The notes: generated by a model from the letters alone, not told the origin. Positions 6,148 through 14,712 are shown, counted from the stretch's first letter. The stretch is DNA of 38,706 nucleotides from Nostoc desertorum CM1-VF14 (GCA_019359245.1 JAHHHR010000069.1:1-38706); one strand, 5' to 3'. Made by a program: numbers and translations.

Positions 6148-7752
6148 ATGCTGACACTAGACAGAGAACAAACAACAGCACTCGATTACAGCAACCTCAA
6201 CACCAGCATCCACGAAACCTTCACCGCCATCGATAGGTTCGAGTGGCAAGCGGTAGATGAAATCCTCCAGATGAGGGAACAGCAGCTTTACTTGCAAGCT
6301 GGATATAAAAACTTTGAAGAATACTGCCAGCGTGAATTATACGCCTGGGGTGGATACCGACGAATCAACCAACTGCTAGGAGCCAAAAAGGTCATAGACG
6401 CAGTTGGCGAGTTGGGCGGACACATCAAAAATGAGCGTCAAGCTCGTCCGTTACTACGGTTAGTCAAGGAACCAGAAAAACTTAAAGCTGCTGTAACGCT
6501 CGCTCTGAAAGATAACCCATCCCCTGGTGAATCAGACTTTGCGGCTGCTGCCCAAAAAGTGGTTCCTCAACTTCCACGCAAAAAACAATCTATCCAGGAA
6601 CCAATGGTTCCCGAAATTCAAGAACCAGTGGTTCCTCAAAAAGGCATTGTCACTGTTTCACAACAGTCACACCCAAGGTATGGAGAAGAGGGAACCATTG
6701 AGGCAGACGCACCGAATCGCTGGCAACAGATTGTCACTTTTGCTGATGGCGAGAGGTTGTTGATCAACAATACTGATTTGGATGCCCCAAGCGTTCCATT
6801 CCCCAGAGAGCGGAACTATCCACTAGAATATACCTCAGCGATCGCTGCTATTGAAGAACGCCATAAACGGGAGTTAGAGCGACTGGAGCAGGATTTGAAG
6901 GTTGGCTTGCTTTCAGAAGCCACAGCCAATGCAGAAGCCCAAGTGCAAGAGCAAATCCAATCCTTGCAACAACTTTACAAGCAACAGAAGGAGCAAAACA
7001 TCCAATTGCAGCAGCGCCTAGACGAGATGGAAAGTCTGCGGCAGTTAGAAACAGAGAATCAACAACTCCAGCAGCGCATTCAGGAATTGGAACACGCCGT
7101 ACAACAGCATCCGGTTCAACAGTGGGGAAATACCATGACCCAGCAAGCGACCAAAGCTTTGAATAAACAGGTAAAACTTGCACTGGAGAAGACAATTGAT
7201 TTGCGATCGCTGGCGCAGGAACCACCCAAAGAAAATGCCCAGGAATGTCTGCGGCTCATGGGCATGGCTTTGAAGAATCTCGCCAGTGCTATGAACAATA
7301 CCCAAGCCCTCGAAGCTGCGGCAATCATTTTAGGAAGTGAACCTACACCAACTGCGATCGCATATCGAGCCGAGCAATTGGAAATGCTACCCCAAGCGGT
7401 TAGCGATATTCGATGGGTGCTGTCAAAACCTGGGTGTAGCTGGCAGGAGTTTTGGGATGTTGCCCAAGAGTACGAGGTGATTAAATCGGATTACTGGGCT
7501 GAACTTTCCATCCAAGAGACTGATTTAATTACTGCTCTCCAGAAAGCATCCTCTCAACCGGACATCATTGGCGTTGGTTCTATTGTTGCCCACGCCGATC
7601 CATATCGTACTTTGTATGTCGCCAGAGGAGAAGTAATTCAGGATTTGGGAGATGAGGTAATCGTTGCCTGGGATTGTTGGAAGGAGCAATCAAAAAAGGC
7701 TGACAGATATCTCCGAGGTGAGTTGCGCTTTTGGAAGGGCGAGAAGCAGTAA
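6148..7752 (+). CDS. plasmid-type protein with putative DNA-binding N-terminus and long coiled coil
   Basis: A 534-residue protein. Residues 20-105 (FEWQAVDEILQMREQQLYL, YKNFEEYCQRELYAWGGYRR, INQLLGAKKVIDA) resemble the N-terminal module of plasmid and phage proteins that pair a short helical domain with a helix-turn-helix; binding DNA is inferred. Residues 175-215 (GTIEADAPNRWQQIVTFADG) look like an SH3/KOW-type barrel, and a second one is seen near 487-515 (GVGSIVAHADPYRTLYV). Residues 231-320 are a long Q/E/L-rich coiled coil. The linker at 150-170 repeats EPMVP/EPVVP. The layout (DNA binding plus coiled coil) recalls KfrA-like plasmid stabilisation proteins, but I see no sequence proof of that. 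The next gene follows 91 bases downstream on the same strand. Confidence 0.6.
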   Translation: MLTLDREQTTALDYSNLNTSIHETFTAIDRFEWQAVDEILQMREQQLYLQAGYKNFEEYCQRELYAWGGYRRINQLLGAKKVIDAVGELGGHIKNERQARPLLRLVKEPEKLKAAVTLALKDNPSPGESDFAAAAQKVVPQLPRKKQSIQEPMVPEIQEPVVPQKGIVTVSQQSHPRYGEEGTIEADAPNRWQQIVTFADGERLLINNTDLDAPSVPFPRERNYPLEYTSAIAAIEERHKRELERLEQDLKVGLLSEATANAEAQVQEQIQSLQQLYKQQKEQNIQLQQRLDEMESLRQLETENQQLQQRIQELEHAVQQHPVQQWGNTMTQQATKALNKQVKLALEKTIDLRSLAQEPPKENAQECLRLMGMALKNLASAMNNTQALEAAAIILGSEPTPTAIAYRAEQLEMLPQAVSDIRWVLSKPGCSWQEFWDVAQEYEVIKSDYWAELSIQETDLITALQKASSQPDIIGVGSIVAHADPYRTLYVARGEVIQDLGDEVIVAWDCWKEQSKKADRYLRGELRFWKGEKQ

Positions 7753-7843
7753 ATAAAGACTCACTTTGAGATAGCTAAAAAACTTAAACGCGGCATGGGT
7801 GCAATGTCGCTCACATTGTCATGGAAAAATTTAGGAGAAGAAT

Positions 7844-9205
7844 ATGACTACAGCGTTAAAAGCAATCAACGGTGGCAGCAAACAGCGAAACGAGCGTAAA
7901 CAGCCAGACGCAGATAAATCGATTAGACCACATTGCAAAGTATCAATTGAGGATATCAACTGGGTTCGTCAGCAATCTCCATCTGTGCAGCAGCTTTGGT
8001 TAGATAGCGTAGCGGCTGAACAATTCGGGGGTTCTGCCCATAAACTCGATACTAACCTCACCTACAAGTCTTTGCAAAAAGCAGGTGCGGCGTTGACTGC
8101 CCAAGGATTATTTCAGTTTGAGGAAGTGTTTGGCCGCTTACCCTCTGGTAGACCTGGGTTGATTAGCTACCGTGTCCGCAATCTTCACGGTTATTACAAT
8201 CGGTTTTACTGGGAATCGTCCACGTCTGGGGAAAACAATTCTTGTGACGAAAAAGCCGTCCACGCTGGGGAGAAAGTAAACCAGCCCGGATGGAATGAAA
8301 ATCACCCTGGCGTGGAACAAATCCAGGCTGATTTGGAATCATTCCAAATGAATGGTCAAAAAAGTGAGGATTTGCAAGGGTTCCAAAAACCTAACAACGT
8401 TTCTAACTACCCGTTAACTACCTACCAACAACCAACTAAGGTTGTTGGTATGGTAGTTGGTTCTGACGCGCTTGCTCGAAATCCGCGTGTTGAGGAAACG
8501 GCTCATGCGCCCTTGAGGGGCGCGTCGCCTTCACGTATCGAAAGCGCGTCAGAACTTGAAGAATTGCCTACGGCAATGAACTGCACGACGCTGGCGCTTG
8601 TGGACGCTGCAACAAGTCAATCTGCTTCGTTGTTGGCTGAAAACCAGAATTGTGGTGTTGAGGCGGCAGTCTCTCATGAAGGTACTTATTCCGCCGCGTC
8701 TGTTGCCCAAAATGAATTTTCTCTAAATTCTGCGATCGCTAATCAAGTGCCCGTGTCATTAGATCAAAGTGAGATATTTGAATGGTTGGATAGAGCAAAC
8801 CTTGGAGAATGCCCCCCATTGTGGGTAATTCAATATCTGCTAGACAGCAAGTATTACGCCAGCATTCGGGCAACAATCAGCAAGTTTGAGAAGCAGTGGA
8901 ATCTATCTGTAGTCAATTATCAGGTGCAAGAATCTAATGAGGCGTTGTTTACTGCTGTTCGCGGAGCGTCTCGTAGAGAAGACATCGCCATTAGATCCAA
9001 AGTTAGATTATTGCGAATGGAGAAACTGAAGATGGCTTCTCAAGTTGGGGAAAATCCTGGTTTTGACTTCCTCCAACAATGCTGGAATGATGACCCAGCT
9101 TTGCAGATTGTGATCAAGAAATTGCTGGTGCAGTTTCCGCAGTGGGGGATTGCGGTTGTGGATGGGGTACTGGTTGATTGGATAGGTGAAGAGGTGGGTT
9201 TATAA
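7844..9205 (+). CDS. hypothetical protein of mobile-element type with repeat-riddled centre
   Basis: A 453-residue protein with a good ribosome site (AGGAG, 8 bases before the ATG). Residues 1-30 are basic and flexible. Residues 33-125 look like a winged-helix domain (VSIEDINWVRQQSPSVQQLW, then a helix-rich part and VFGRLPSGRPGLISYRVRNL). Residues 130-310 are low-complexity and contain short dispersed repeats translated in frame (for example HAPLRGASPSR and AVRGASRRED). The C-terminal domain, residues 400-453 (NPGFDFLQQCWNDDPALQIV then KFPQWGIAVVDGVLVDW-like), is compact and recurs in three broken copies downstream in this window. A replication or regulatory role is possible from its plasmid-like setting, but no motif proves it. 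Confidence 0.6.
   Translation: MTTALKAINGGSKQRNERKQPDADKSIRPHCKVSIEDINWVRQQSPSVQQLWLDSVAAEQFGGSAHKLDTNLTYKSLQKAGAALTAQGLFQFEEVFGRLPSGRPGLISYRVRNLHGYYNRFYWESSTSGENNSCDEKAVHAGEKVNQPGWNENHPGVEQIQADLESFQMNGQKSEDLQGFQKPNNVSNYPLTTYQQPTKVVGMVVGSDALARNPRVEETAHAPLRGASPSRIESASELEELPTAMNCTTLALVDAATSQSASLLAENQNCGVEAAVSHEGTYSAASVAQNEFSLNSAIANQVPVSLDQSEIFEWLDRANLGECPPLWVIQYLLDSKYYASIRATISKFEKQWNLSVVNYQVQESNEALFTAVRGASRREDIAIRSKVRLLRMEKLKMASQVGENPGFDFLQQCWNDDPALQIVIKKLLVQFPQWGIAVVDGVLVDWIGEEVGL
8956..8980 (+). repeat. short dispersed repeat inside the 7844-9205 gene
   Basis: The 25-base stretch ending GCGTCTCGTAGAGAAG matches the copy at 14091-14115 with a single mismatch. It is read in frame as VRGASRRED. 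Repeats of this kind are abundant in Nostoc genomes (small dispersed repeats). Confidence 0.6.
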
Positions 9206-9214
9206 ATCAGTTTA

Positions 9215-9245
9215 CATCAATTGCATTGTTGTTATGCAATTGATG
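9215..9245. terminator. bidirectional hairpin between convergent genes
   Basis: Perfect 12-base arms, CATCAATTGCAT (9215-9226) and ATGCAATTGATG (9234-9245), with a 7-base loop. It lies 9 bases after the stop of the plus-strand gene and 41 bases from the end of the convergent methyltransferase gene. It lacks a T-run, so it may act as an mRNA 3' stabiliser rather than a classical terminator. Confidence 0.5.
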
Positions 9246-9286
9246 GCAGAGTCCGACCCGGCATCACCATCTGCAACACAACCCTT

Positions 9287-9994
9287 TTAATTGGGTGATG
9301 TTCGCCTTGAATACCAAGCATGAATAAGTAGATTCTGAAAAAATAGCACGGGTGTATCAAAGCCGGCCGATGCAATGAGTGATGCAACTTCTTGGGGTGG
9401 CAGCACAGCAACATCACGACCATAAGACGCGCGCATCTTTTCAATATCTTCCTCCGGCAGTTCGGCAGACTTCATCATTCGCAACCAAACATTAAGAAGG
9501 CTTTGATAGGCTGAAGTAGACATATCATAAGCTATATCGGAACTAATCAAATATCCTTGGGGGCGAAGCCGTAAAGCAATCTGATTAAAAAAGTTGCGCC
9601 TCTCCTCTTTCTGCATGAGGAAGTGAGAAACGACAAGGCAAGTCGCCGCATCAAACGAGTCTGATGCAGGCAGCGAATCGAGATAACCTTCGTGGAAAGT
9701 GCAGCGTGCCGTGATGCCACTTTCTTCAACCTTCTGGCGACAAACATTAAGCATAGGAATCGCAGGCTCTACCGCAGTGAATCGCCATTGTGGAAATGCT
9801 TGGGCAAGAGCAATCAATTCCAAGCCAGTTCCTACACCAACGCAGAGTATCCGGGCATCAGCAGGAAGTTCTAATAGTATGGCTTGGATAAACAAATCAA
9901 GAGAGTCGCGGATTGGAGCCAACTTAGCCCACCTTTTATCATAGTCAGAAGCGGCTTTTTGATCGAAAACAAAAGCTGGTTTTTGATTTTTCAT
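9287..9994 (-). CDS. class I SAM-dependent methyltransferase
   Basis: A 235-residue protein from the ATG at 9994 (MKNQKPAFVFDQKAASDYD). An upstream in-frame start at 10120 would add 42 residues that look unrelated to the fold, and neither start has a clear ribosome site. Motif I is ILCVGVGTGLE (residues 49-59). The acidic residue after strand 2 is E76 in TAVEP. The post-motif region has FDAATCLVVSHFL (114-126), and QIALRLRPQGYLISSDIAYD covers the strand-5 region. This is the Rossmann-like methyltransferase fold with S-adenosylmethionine as donor. Small molecules are the usual substrates of this subgroup, but the acceptor cannot be read from sequence. It is isolated from functionally related neighbours. 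Confidence 0.85.
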   Translation of the reverse strand: MKNQKPAFVFDQKAASDYDKRWAKLAPIRDSLDLFIQAILLELPADARILCVGVGTGLELIALAQAFPQWRFTAVEPAIPMLNVCRQKVEESGITARCTFHEGYLDSLPASDSFDAATCLVVSHFLMQKEERRNFFNQIALRLRPQGYLISSDIAYDMSTSAYQSLLNVWLRMMKSAELPEEDIEKMRASYGRDVAVLPPQEVASLIASAGFDTPVLFFQNLLIHAWYSRRTSPN

Positions 9995-10120
9995 GTAGGG
10001 AAGCCAATAAGAAAGTAAGCGGAGTTTGCCAAAGCCAATAATTAAGGCACGTCTACAAAGATCGTCCCAAGACAAAAGCGGCGTATAGACCTGCTGTACC
10101 TCCGTCTTGCATGAAAACAA

Positions 10121-10393
10121 TCGGCAAGAAATTGAGCATGAATGCTTATTTTAATTGTACTTTTGCTTTAATCTAGACTCGGGTGAAGTCGTGTATTTGG
10201 GCCAGATGGGGAGGCGGTGGACTTAGCCGAGATGATGCGACGGTTTGGGATGCAGGGGTACGGTTTTGTATCTGCCTAAAATTTTAAATAGTCGAGTGAG
10301 GCGATCGCTGCTCGTTTTCAAGCTAGACTCTGGTGCATAGCTCTGTTTTATGAACGAGGAATAATTGAAGATGCGCCAAAGATGAGCTTCCTA
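10121..10393. other. intergenic region with a short coding remnant
   Basis: A plus-strand frame from about 10191 to a stop near 10280 reads VFGPDGEAVDLAEMMRRFGM, then QGYGFVSA. It looks like the C-terminal tail of a former gene with no start, and I cannot name the family. A HIP1 octamer follows near 10302. The promoter of the upstream methyltransferase gene is expected at the left end. Confidence 0.3.
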
Positions 10394-11548
10394 CTACCAT
10401 TGGACTCTACACCAAGCTCCCTCACTGATCTTAGGAGCCAAACTAGAGTGTAGTTGAAGCGTCATTTTTCCAGTTTTGTCGATATAACCACATTTGTTAC
10501 CAATGCTCACTAGTGCTAAAGAGCCGGAAAATTTAGCAGCATAATCGAACTGTGGTGAAACAAGTACTTTACCTGTTTTGTCGATGTAGCCCCATTTATT
10601 GCCGATGTTAACCGATGCTAATCCTTCAGAAAAATCTGTTGCACTCGTAAACTGGGGCTTGATGACAATTTTACCTGTTTTGTCAACATAGCCAGACTTC
10701 TGAGCAACACCAATCCATGCCATTCCTTCGGAGAAGTTAAAGGCATAATCGAATTGTGGTTTAATCACAAAGGAGCCTGTGGTGTCCATATAACCTAGCT
10801 TACTATTAGAGCCAACTACAGCCAACCCTTGTGAAAATTTAGAAGCACCGGATAGTTGCTGCTGGTCGAACCGAATGACAAACTTGCCTGTTTTATCGAT
10901 ATAACCATATTTACCACGCCCAGAACCTTTGATTTGCACCCATGCTCTTCCAGAAGAAAAAGCTTCAGCAACATCAAACTGTGGTTGAATGACAATATTA
11001 CCTGTTTTATTGATGTAGCCAGACTTGTCAGCAATTTTTATTCGTGCTAATCCTTCATAAAAGTTGGCGGCATCTGCTCTTTGTGGGCTGAAATTAGTAA
11101 AGGCAGTTAACTTTGGCTGGAGAACACGCTTACCTGTTTTATCGATGTAGCTAGCTTGATTCTCAATGCTAACTAGAGCCAGCCCTTCGGAAAAGTTAGC
11201 TGCGTAATCAAATTGTGGTGGAATAGCGAATTTACCTGTTTTATCGATATAACCCCACTTTTGATTCACCCAGACTCGTGCTAATCCTTGAGCAAAATCT
11301 GTAGCACCCTCAAATTGTGGTGGAATAGCGAATTTACCTGTTTTATCGATATAGCCCCATTTTTCATCAATTTGTATTCGTGCTAGACCTTCAGAAAAGT
11401 TTGATGGAGAATAAGACTGAGGTATAGCAGGGATTTGAGCTTGATTATCGATAGAGTTGAGTTTGTAGTTAGCTTCTTTTAAGAATCCTTGAGATGGTAA
11501 TAGACTTGTGAAAGTTAAACCAATAAGTAAAGAAAAGAACTGTTTCAT
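10394..11548 (-). CDS. secreted WG-repeat protein
   Basis: A 384-residue protein with an N-terminal signal-like segment (MKQFFSLLIGLTFTSLL) and about nine tandem WG/KWG repeats from residue 50 to 370. The unit is about 35-45 residues: F-S-E-G-L-A-x-V/I, then K-x-G-Y-I-D-K-T-G-K, then IxPQF. The repeat tryptophan is kept in KWGYIDKTGK (three copies) and replaced by S, Y, L or C in others. WG repeats form beta-propeller-like or barrel surfaces used for protein interaction, and many cyanobacterial copies are exported. The C-terminus (LAPKISEGAWCRVQW) departs from the repeat and may be a local frame change. No neighbour suggests a pathway. Confidence 0.85.
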   Translation of the reverse strand: MKQFFSLLIGLTFTSLLPSQGFLKEANYKLNSIDNQAQIPAIPQSYSPSNFSEGLARIQIDEKWGYIDKTGKFAIPPQFEGATDFAQGLARVWVNQKWGYIDKTGKFAIPPQFDYAANFSEGLALVSIENQASYIDKTGKRVLQPKLTAFTNFSPQRADAANFYEGLARIKIADKSGYINKTGNIVIQPQFDVAEAFSSGRAWVQIKGSGRGKYGYIDKTGKFVIRFDQQQLSGASKFSQGLAVVGSNSKLGYMDTTGSFVIKPQFDYAFNFSEGMAWIGVAQKSGYVDKTGKIVIKPQFTSATDFSEGLASVNIGNKWGYIDKTGKVLVSPQFDYAAKFSGSLALVSIGNKCGYIDKTGKMTLQLHSSLAPKISEGAWCRVQW

Positions 11549-11730
11549 TTTTCGGAAGTGAATTTCAAAAAAGTAATAATTTTCCCTTTGTTTTTTGCAA
11601 AGGCTTAATCTATATGAATATTTAGATTAAGGATTTGTGCCTCAAATTTTAAGTTACTCTCAAAATTATGCTCGCCAATGATTAGTTACAATCAAGTCCA
11701 AGTAAACAAGTAAGCTAAAGGTGAGCCAGA

Positions 11731-12105
11731 GTGCTTTTTCCCAGAATTGAACGCAAATCTATTTATAGTTTGATGCTCTTGCTGGTTTTGACTATCACTA
11801 GTAGAGTTTTTGTATACTTAGTTTCACCGCTAAGAGAGCCAACTTTTCAACCCAATAGCGCAAACGGAGGTTCGTTAGTTCCTTGGATGAAAGGTATAAC
11901 AGAGTCACATTGGTTGTGGGGAGCTAATGTTTTAGCTTTTTTACTTTCAAGCAATCTCACGTTTATTACTTGGCAGCAATGGGTATTTCACAAAAATCAC
12001 CAATGGCTGCGTTTAAGTTTGATGGTATTAACATGGATATTATTATTTAGCTTTTTTTGGATAGCATTTATGTCTCACTTATTATCACAATGGTTAATTG
12101 ACTAA
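11731..12105 (+). CDS. small hypothetical membrane protein
   Basis: A 124-residue protein with three hydrophobic stretches near residues 12-32, 61-82 and 94-117. The loop between the first two contains PTFQPNSANGGSLVPWMKGI and should face outside if the basic N-terminus (RIERK) is cytoplasmic. No family is recognised. The ATG at 11731 has AAAGGTGAGCC upstream, a weak ribosome site. It is directly followed by a decayed fragment of the 7844-9205 gene family, so its downstream neighbourhood has been rearranged. Confidence 0.55.
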   Translation: MLFPRIERKSIYSLMLLLVLTITSRVFVYLVSPLREPTFQPNSANGGSLVPWMKGITESHWLWGANVLAFLLSSNLTFITWQQWVFHKNHQWLRLSLMVLTWILLFSFFWIAFMSHLLSQWLID

Positions 12106-12118
12106 GCTATAAATTGTC

Positions 12119-12346
12119 TTCACTCCGGAAAAATGGTCACATGAGGCGATTGTTGCAAGGGCAAATGCGCGACCGGGGCGTATGCAGAAACTCAAAGTAG
12201 TGGCGAATTCAGGGCAGAATCCAGGCTTTGACTTTTTGCAGGAGTGCTGGAATGATGATCCGGCTTTGCAGATTGTGATCAAGAGATTGCTGGCGAAGTT
12301 TCCGCAGTGGGGGATTGCGATTGTGGACGGGGTACTAGTTCACTAG
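12119..12346 (+). pseudogene. orphan C-terminal fragment, paralogue of the 7844-9205 gene
   Basis: The open frame reads TPEKWSHEAIVARANARPGR, then MQKLKVVANSG and NPGFDFLQECWNDDPALQIV, ending VDGVLVH. It is nearly identical to the last ~55 residues of the 7844-9205 product but has no start codon or N-terminal part. An internal Met (at RMQKLK) could start a 52-residue peptide, which is not ruled out. It lies 14 bases after the membrane-protein gene. Confidence 0.65.
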
Positions 12347-12473
12347 AATGAGTAACAAGTGTGATGCGTTGAAAAAGAAGAATGCAAAGTTTTGTAATAA
12401 TTTTGACCTGATGCAAAAAAATTGAATTTTGGGGCGAAAGCTTAGTACACCTAGCCACACCAAACATAAGAGC

Positions 12474-12803
12474 ATGATTATGAATTCAACAAGTCCCCCT
12501 GAAAACGTGATTAATTGTTTGCAAACTATTTTGGATGCCACGGCTACGGGAAATTACGACCTTTTTCTCACCGTTGGTGATTCCGACTACAGAAGAGATA
12601 TTACCAAAGAAATTTTTGACCAAGTTAGCTCCCCACTAATTCCTCGGATGTCTGAGGGTTATACAACCACTTATTTCGGTGATCTCAAACAAGGAGAAAC
12701 TCAAACCTATTTGTGGAAGCTGAGTTTTGCTGATGATGGACATGAATTTATAGTACGTATGGGGATGATAGGGGACAAAGTTAATCTGATATGGATTACT
12801 TAA
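12474..12803 (+). CDS. hypothetical protein, NTF2-like appearance
   Basis: A 109-residue protein from the ATG at 12474 (MIMNSTSPPENV); an ATG at 12480 is equally possible and an upstream frame to 12429 is unlikely. The pattern of an N-terminal helix (NVINCLQTILDATATGNYDL), a short helix, then strands (TTTYFGDLKQGETQTYLWKL) and a final VRMGMIGDKVNLIWIT resembles small NTF2-like or DUF3887-type proteins of cyanobacteria. That fold holds either enzymes or binding proteins, and no catalytic residues stand out. It lies between two decayed fragments of the same gene family, so its own conservation is notable. Confidence 0.55.
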   Translation: MIMNSTSPPENVINCLQTILDATATGNYDLFLTVGDSDYRRDITKEIFDQVSSPLIPRMSEGYTTTYFGDLKQGETQTYLWKLSFADDGHEFIVRMGMIGDKVNLIWIT

Positions 12804-12828
12804 AATAAAAGATTGTTGCGTTGAACTC

Positions 12829-13113
12829 AAAGCCCTTCATGTCCCTTGCGCGTCTTATAGAGAAGATACCTGTTCCGCCGCGCCTGCCCCCACTCTTGAG
12901 AAATGGTCGTATAGGCGATTGTAGCGAGGTCAAATATGCGACAGTCGCGGATGCAGAAACTGAAAGTGGCGGGGAATTCAGGGCAGAATCCGGGTTTTGA
13001 CTTCTTGCTCTCGTGCTGGAATGACGATCCGGCGAAAGCAGATCGTGATCAAGAAACTGCTGGCGAAGTTTCCCCAGTGGGGGGGTTGCGATTGTAGATG
13101 GGGTGCTGGCTAA
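12829..13113 (+). pseudogene. heavily decayed fragment, second copy of the same C-terminal segment
   Basis: Pieces in shifting frames match the end of the 7844-9205 gene: DTCSAAPAPTLEKW near 12870-12905, then NPGFDF-like text near 12990, then IVIKKLLAKFPQWG near 13045-13085. There are stop codons and small indels, including extra bases in GGCGAAAGCAGATCG and in a G run. A short GCGCGTCTTATAGAGAAG motif near 12848 is a diverged copy of the dispersed repeat seen at 8956 and 14091. Confidence 0.6.
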
Positions 13114-13269
13114 ATCAGCCCAAAATTCCATTGTCCCTACCCATAATTGACCATTGCATTCCAATCCAAAAGGCACTATGCCGACGGTGTAATCGCTTTA
13201 ATTCTTTCAGACGACCAACATATTTTTGTAGTCCTTTTGATTTTAACTTGCGATAGAGCAAAGCTGATT

Positions 13270-13902
13270 TTACTTAATAGGAAATGCCTCTTTCAATAAA
13301 GAAATAGAGCCATCAGCAATAAACCGTACACCAATGGCTAGGATAAAAAAACCAAAAACTCGATTTAAGGCTCCTACACCATTTCTTCCTAACCTTTTAA
13401 TTAATGGCTCTCCTAAGACAAAACACAGGTAAAGGCTAATTCCGATTAAAACAATTCCCACTAAAGATTCTAGATACTCTACCCAATGATTAAAGCTAAT
13501 CGATAAACTTGTTACTACACCAATTGCTCCAGGGCCGCTGATCAACGGCACTGCCATTGGTGTAAAAGAAATATCCTCTTTTTCCATAGCTTCATCCTTT
13601 TCTGATGGAGTTAAGCGTTGACAAACTGTAACCATTTCCCACGCTGTATGAGCAACAAGTAATCCACCTGCTAGCCTCAGCACCTGAAGTGAAATCCCAA
13701 AAAATTCTAGTATCCATCTGCCAGCTACTAAAAACACAGCTAAAACTAAAACTACATTGATAGCAGTTTGTAATGCCTGCTGATGGCGCTGTGATGATGT
13801 TTCTGTTGCTGTTAAAGTGTAAAAAACCGGAACTGCACCTATCGGATTGGCAATTGGGAAAAGAGCTATAAAGGTTGCTAATGTATTTGGAATTAACGAC
13901 AT
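13270..13902 (-). CDS. MarC-family integral membrane protein
   Basis: A 210-residue protein from the ATG at 13902 (MSLIPNTLATFIALFPIANP). MarC family features are the N-terminal FIALFPIANPIGAVPVF, six hydrophobic segments, and the central TPMAVPLISGPGAIGVVTSL (about residues 114-133), which carries the conserved PLxxGPGAI signature. The C-terminal helix has NRVFGFFILAIGVRFIADG. The family sits in the inner membrane; a transport role is proposed, but its substrate is not established, and the old link to multiple antibiotic resistance is not supported. The 2-residue longer TTG start is less likely. It is convergent with the preceding fragments and divergent from the next pseudogene. Confidence 0.9.
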   Translation of the reverse strand: MSLIPNTLATFIALFPIANPIGAVPVFYTLTATETSSQRHQQALQTAINVVLVLAVFLVAGRWILEFFGISLQVLRLAGGLLVAHTAWEMVTVCQRLTPSEKDEAMEKEDISFTPMAVPLISGPGAIGVVTSLSISFNHWVEYLESLVGIVLIGISLYLCFVLGEPLIKRLGRNGVGALNRVFGFFILAIGVRFIADGSISLLKEAFPIK

Positions 13903-13944
13903 TATCAATATTTGGTTATCTAGGTTCCTTAAAAGCAGAGTTTA

Positions 13945-14550
13945 GCAGAGAGTCGAAGTCAAAGAAAGAGAAAGACTTGCCTGTGGCAATGGACTGCACG
14001 ACGCGACGAAGAGTGGAGGCTGTACAAAGTAATCCCGCTTCGTTGCTAGCTGAAAACCAAGAATGTGAAGTTGAGCCGAAAGACTGTCACGTTCGCGTAG
14101 CGTCTCGTAGAGAAGGTACTTTTTCCTCAGCACCTATCGCTAAGAATGAATTTTGTTTAAGTTCAGCGATGCCTGCGGCGGGCGTAACCATCGCTAATCA
14201 AATACAGGGGCAAGTAGAACAGGGAAATTCAACTTCCTTATCGAGAGAAAACCAAGTTTCTAGTGTTGAAGTGAAAGGCTGTTGTGAAGAGACTTGTTCC
14301 GCCGCCCCTGTCTCAAGTCCTGAAAAATGGTCGCATGAGGCGATTGTTGCTTTTGTCAAATACGCGATCTGTAAGAAGGGAAAAACTGAATCGAGCGGCG
14401 AATTCAGGTGATAATCCGGGGTTTGACTTCTTGCAAGAGTGTTGGAATGAAGATCCGGCTTTGCGGATTATGATCAAGAAGTTGTTGGCGAAGTTTCCCC
14501 AGTGGTGGATTGCGGTTGTTGATGGGGTGTTTGTGAAGTGGGAGGAGTAG
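13945..14550 (+). pseudogene. large paralogous fragment of the 7844-9205 gene, frameshifted
   Basis: The first frame (to 14411) carries DLPVAMDCTTRRRVEAVQSN, PASLLAENQECEVEP, IAKNEFCLSSAM and SSPEKWSHEAIVAF. These correspond to ELPTAMNCTTLALVDAATSQ, SASLLAENQNCGVEA and VAQNEFSLNSAI of the 7844-9205 protein. The frame then ends, and a second one (about 14390-14550) continues with NSGDNPGFDFLQECWNEDPA and PQWWIAVVDGVFVKWEE. Two 21-base blocks absent from the parent gene are inserted in frame at 14091-14111 and 14169-14189. It has no start of its own and begins within the leader of the divergent MarC gene. Confidence 0.7.
14091..14115 (+). repeat. short dispersed repeat inserted in frame
   Basis: GTTCGCGTAGCGTCTCGTAG and five further bases match 8956-8980 with one mismatch. 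Compared with the paralogue at 8671-8690, the extra bases are exactly 21, between the codon for His and GAAGGTAC, leaving the reading frame intact. Confidence 0.65.
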
Positions 14551-14601
14551 CGAGTGCTATCGATTAGTCGCATATTTTAGCAATCGTTCCCAATCCCAAC
14601 G

Positions 14602-14712
14602 TCAAGCTGTCTCTACCGTTATTTCTTTGCCGTTGGTGAACTTGATGAATTCTGCATCATTGTCATAAAACACATCTGCAACGAGTTGGTTACGGACATC
14701 GTACCCCCACAT
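14602..14712 (-). CDS. possible small ORF or remnant (36 residues)
   Basis: An ATG at 14712 opens MWGYDVRNQLVADVFYDNDA, then EFIKFTNGKEITVETA. The composition looks coding (acidic, no low complexity) and could be the C-terminal part of a beta-rich protein, since the same frame runs a few codons further upstream before a stop. No family recognised. The rest of 14551-14920 shows no gene. Confidence 0.3.
   Translation of the reverse strand: MWGYDVRNQLVADVFYDNDAEFIKFTNGKEITVETA

Noticed and set aside
6848..7225. Minus-strand frames of 70-125 codons inside the coiled-coil gene
   Set aside because: They lie antisense to the repetitive Q/E-rich coding region, where stop-free antisense frames arise by composition.
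10816..11050. Frames inside the WG-repeat gene on both strands
   Set aside because: They follow the periodicity of the repeat units and have no ribosome site or domain; only the 384-residue frame is supported.
12796..13176. 126-codon minus-strand frame
   Set aside because: It is antisense to a decayed copy of the 3' end of the 7844-9205 gene, whose plus-strand text is the recognisable one.
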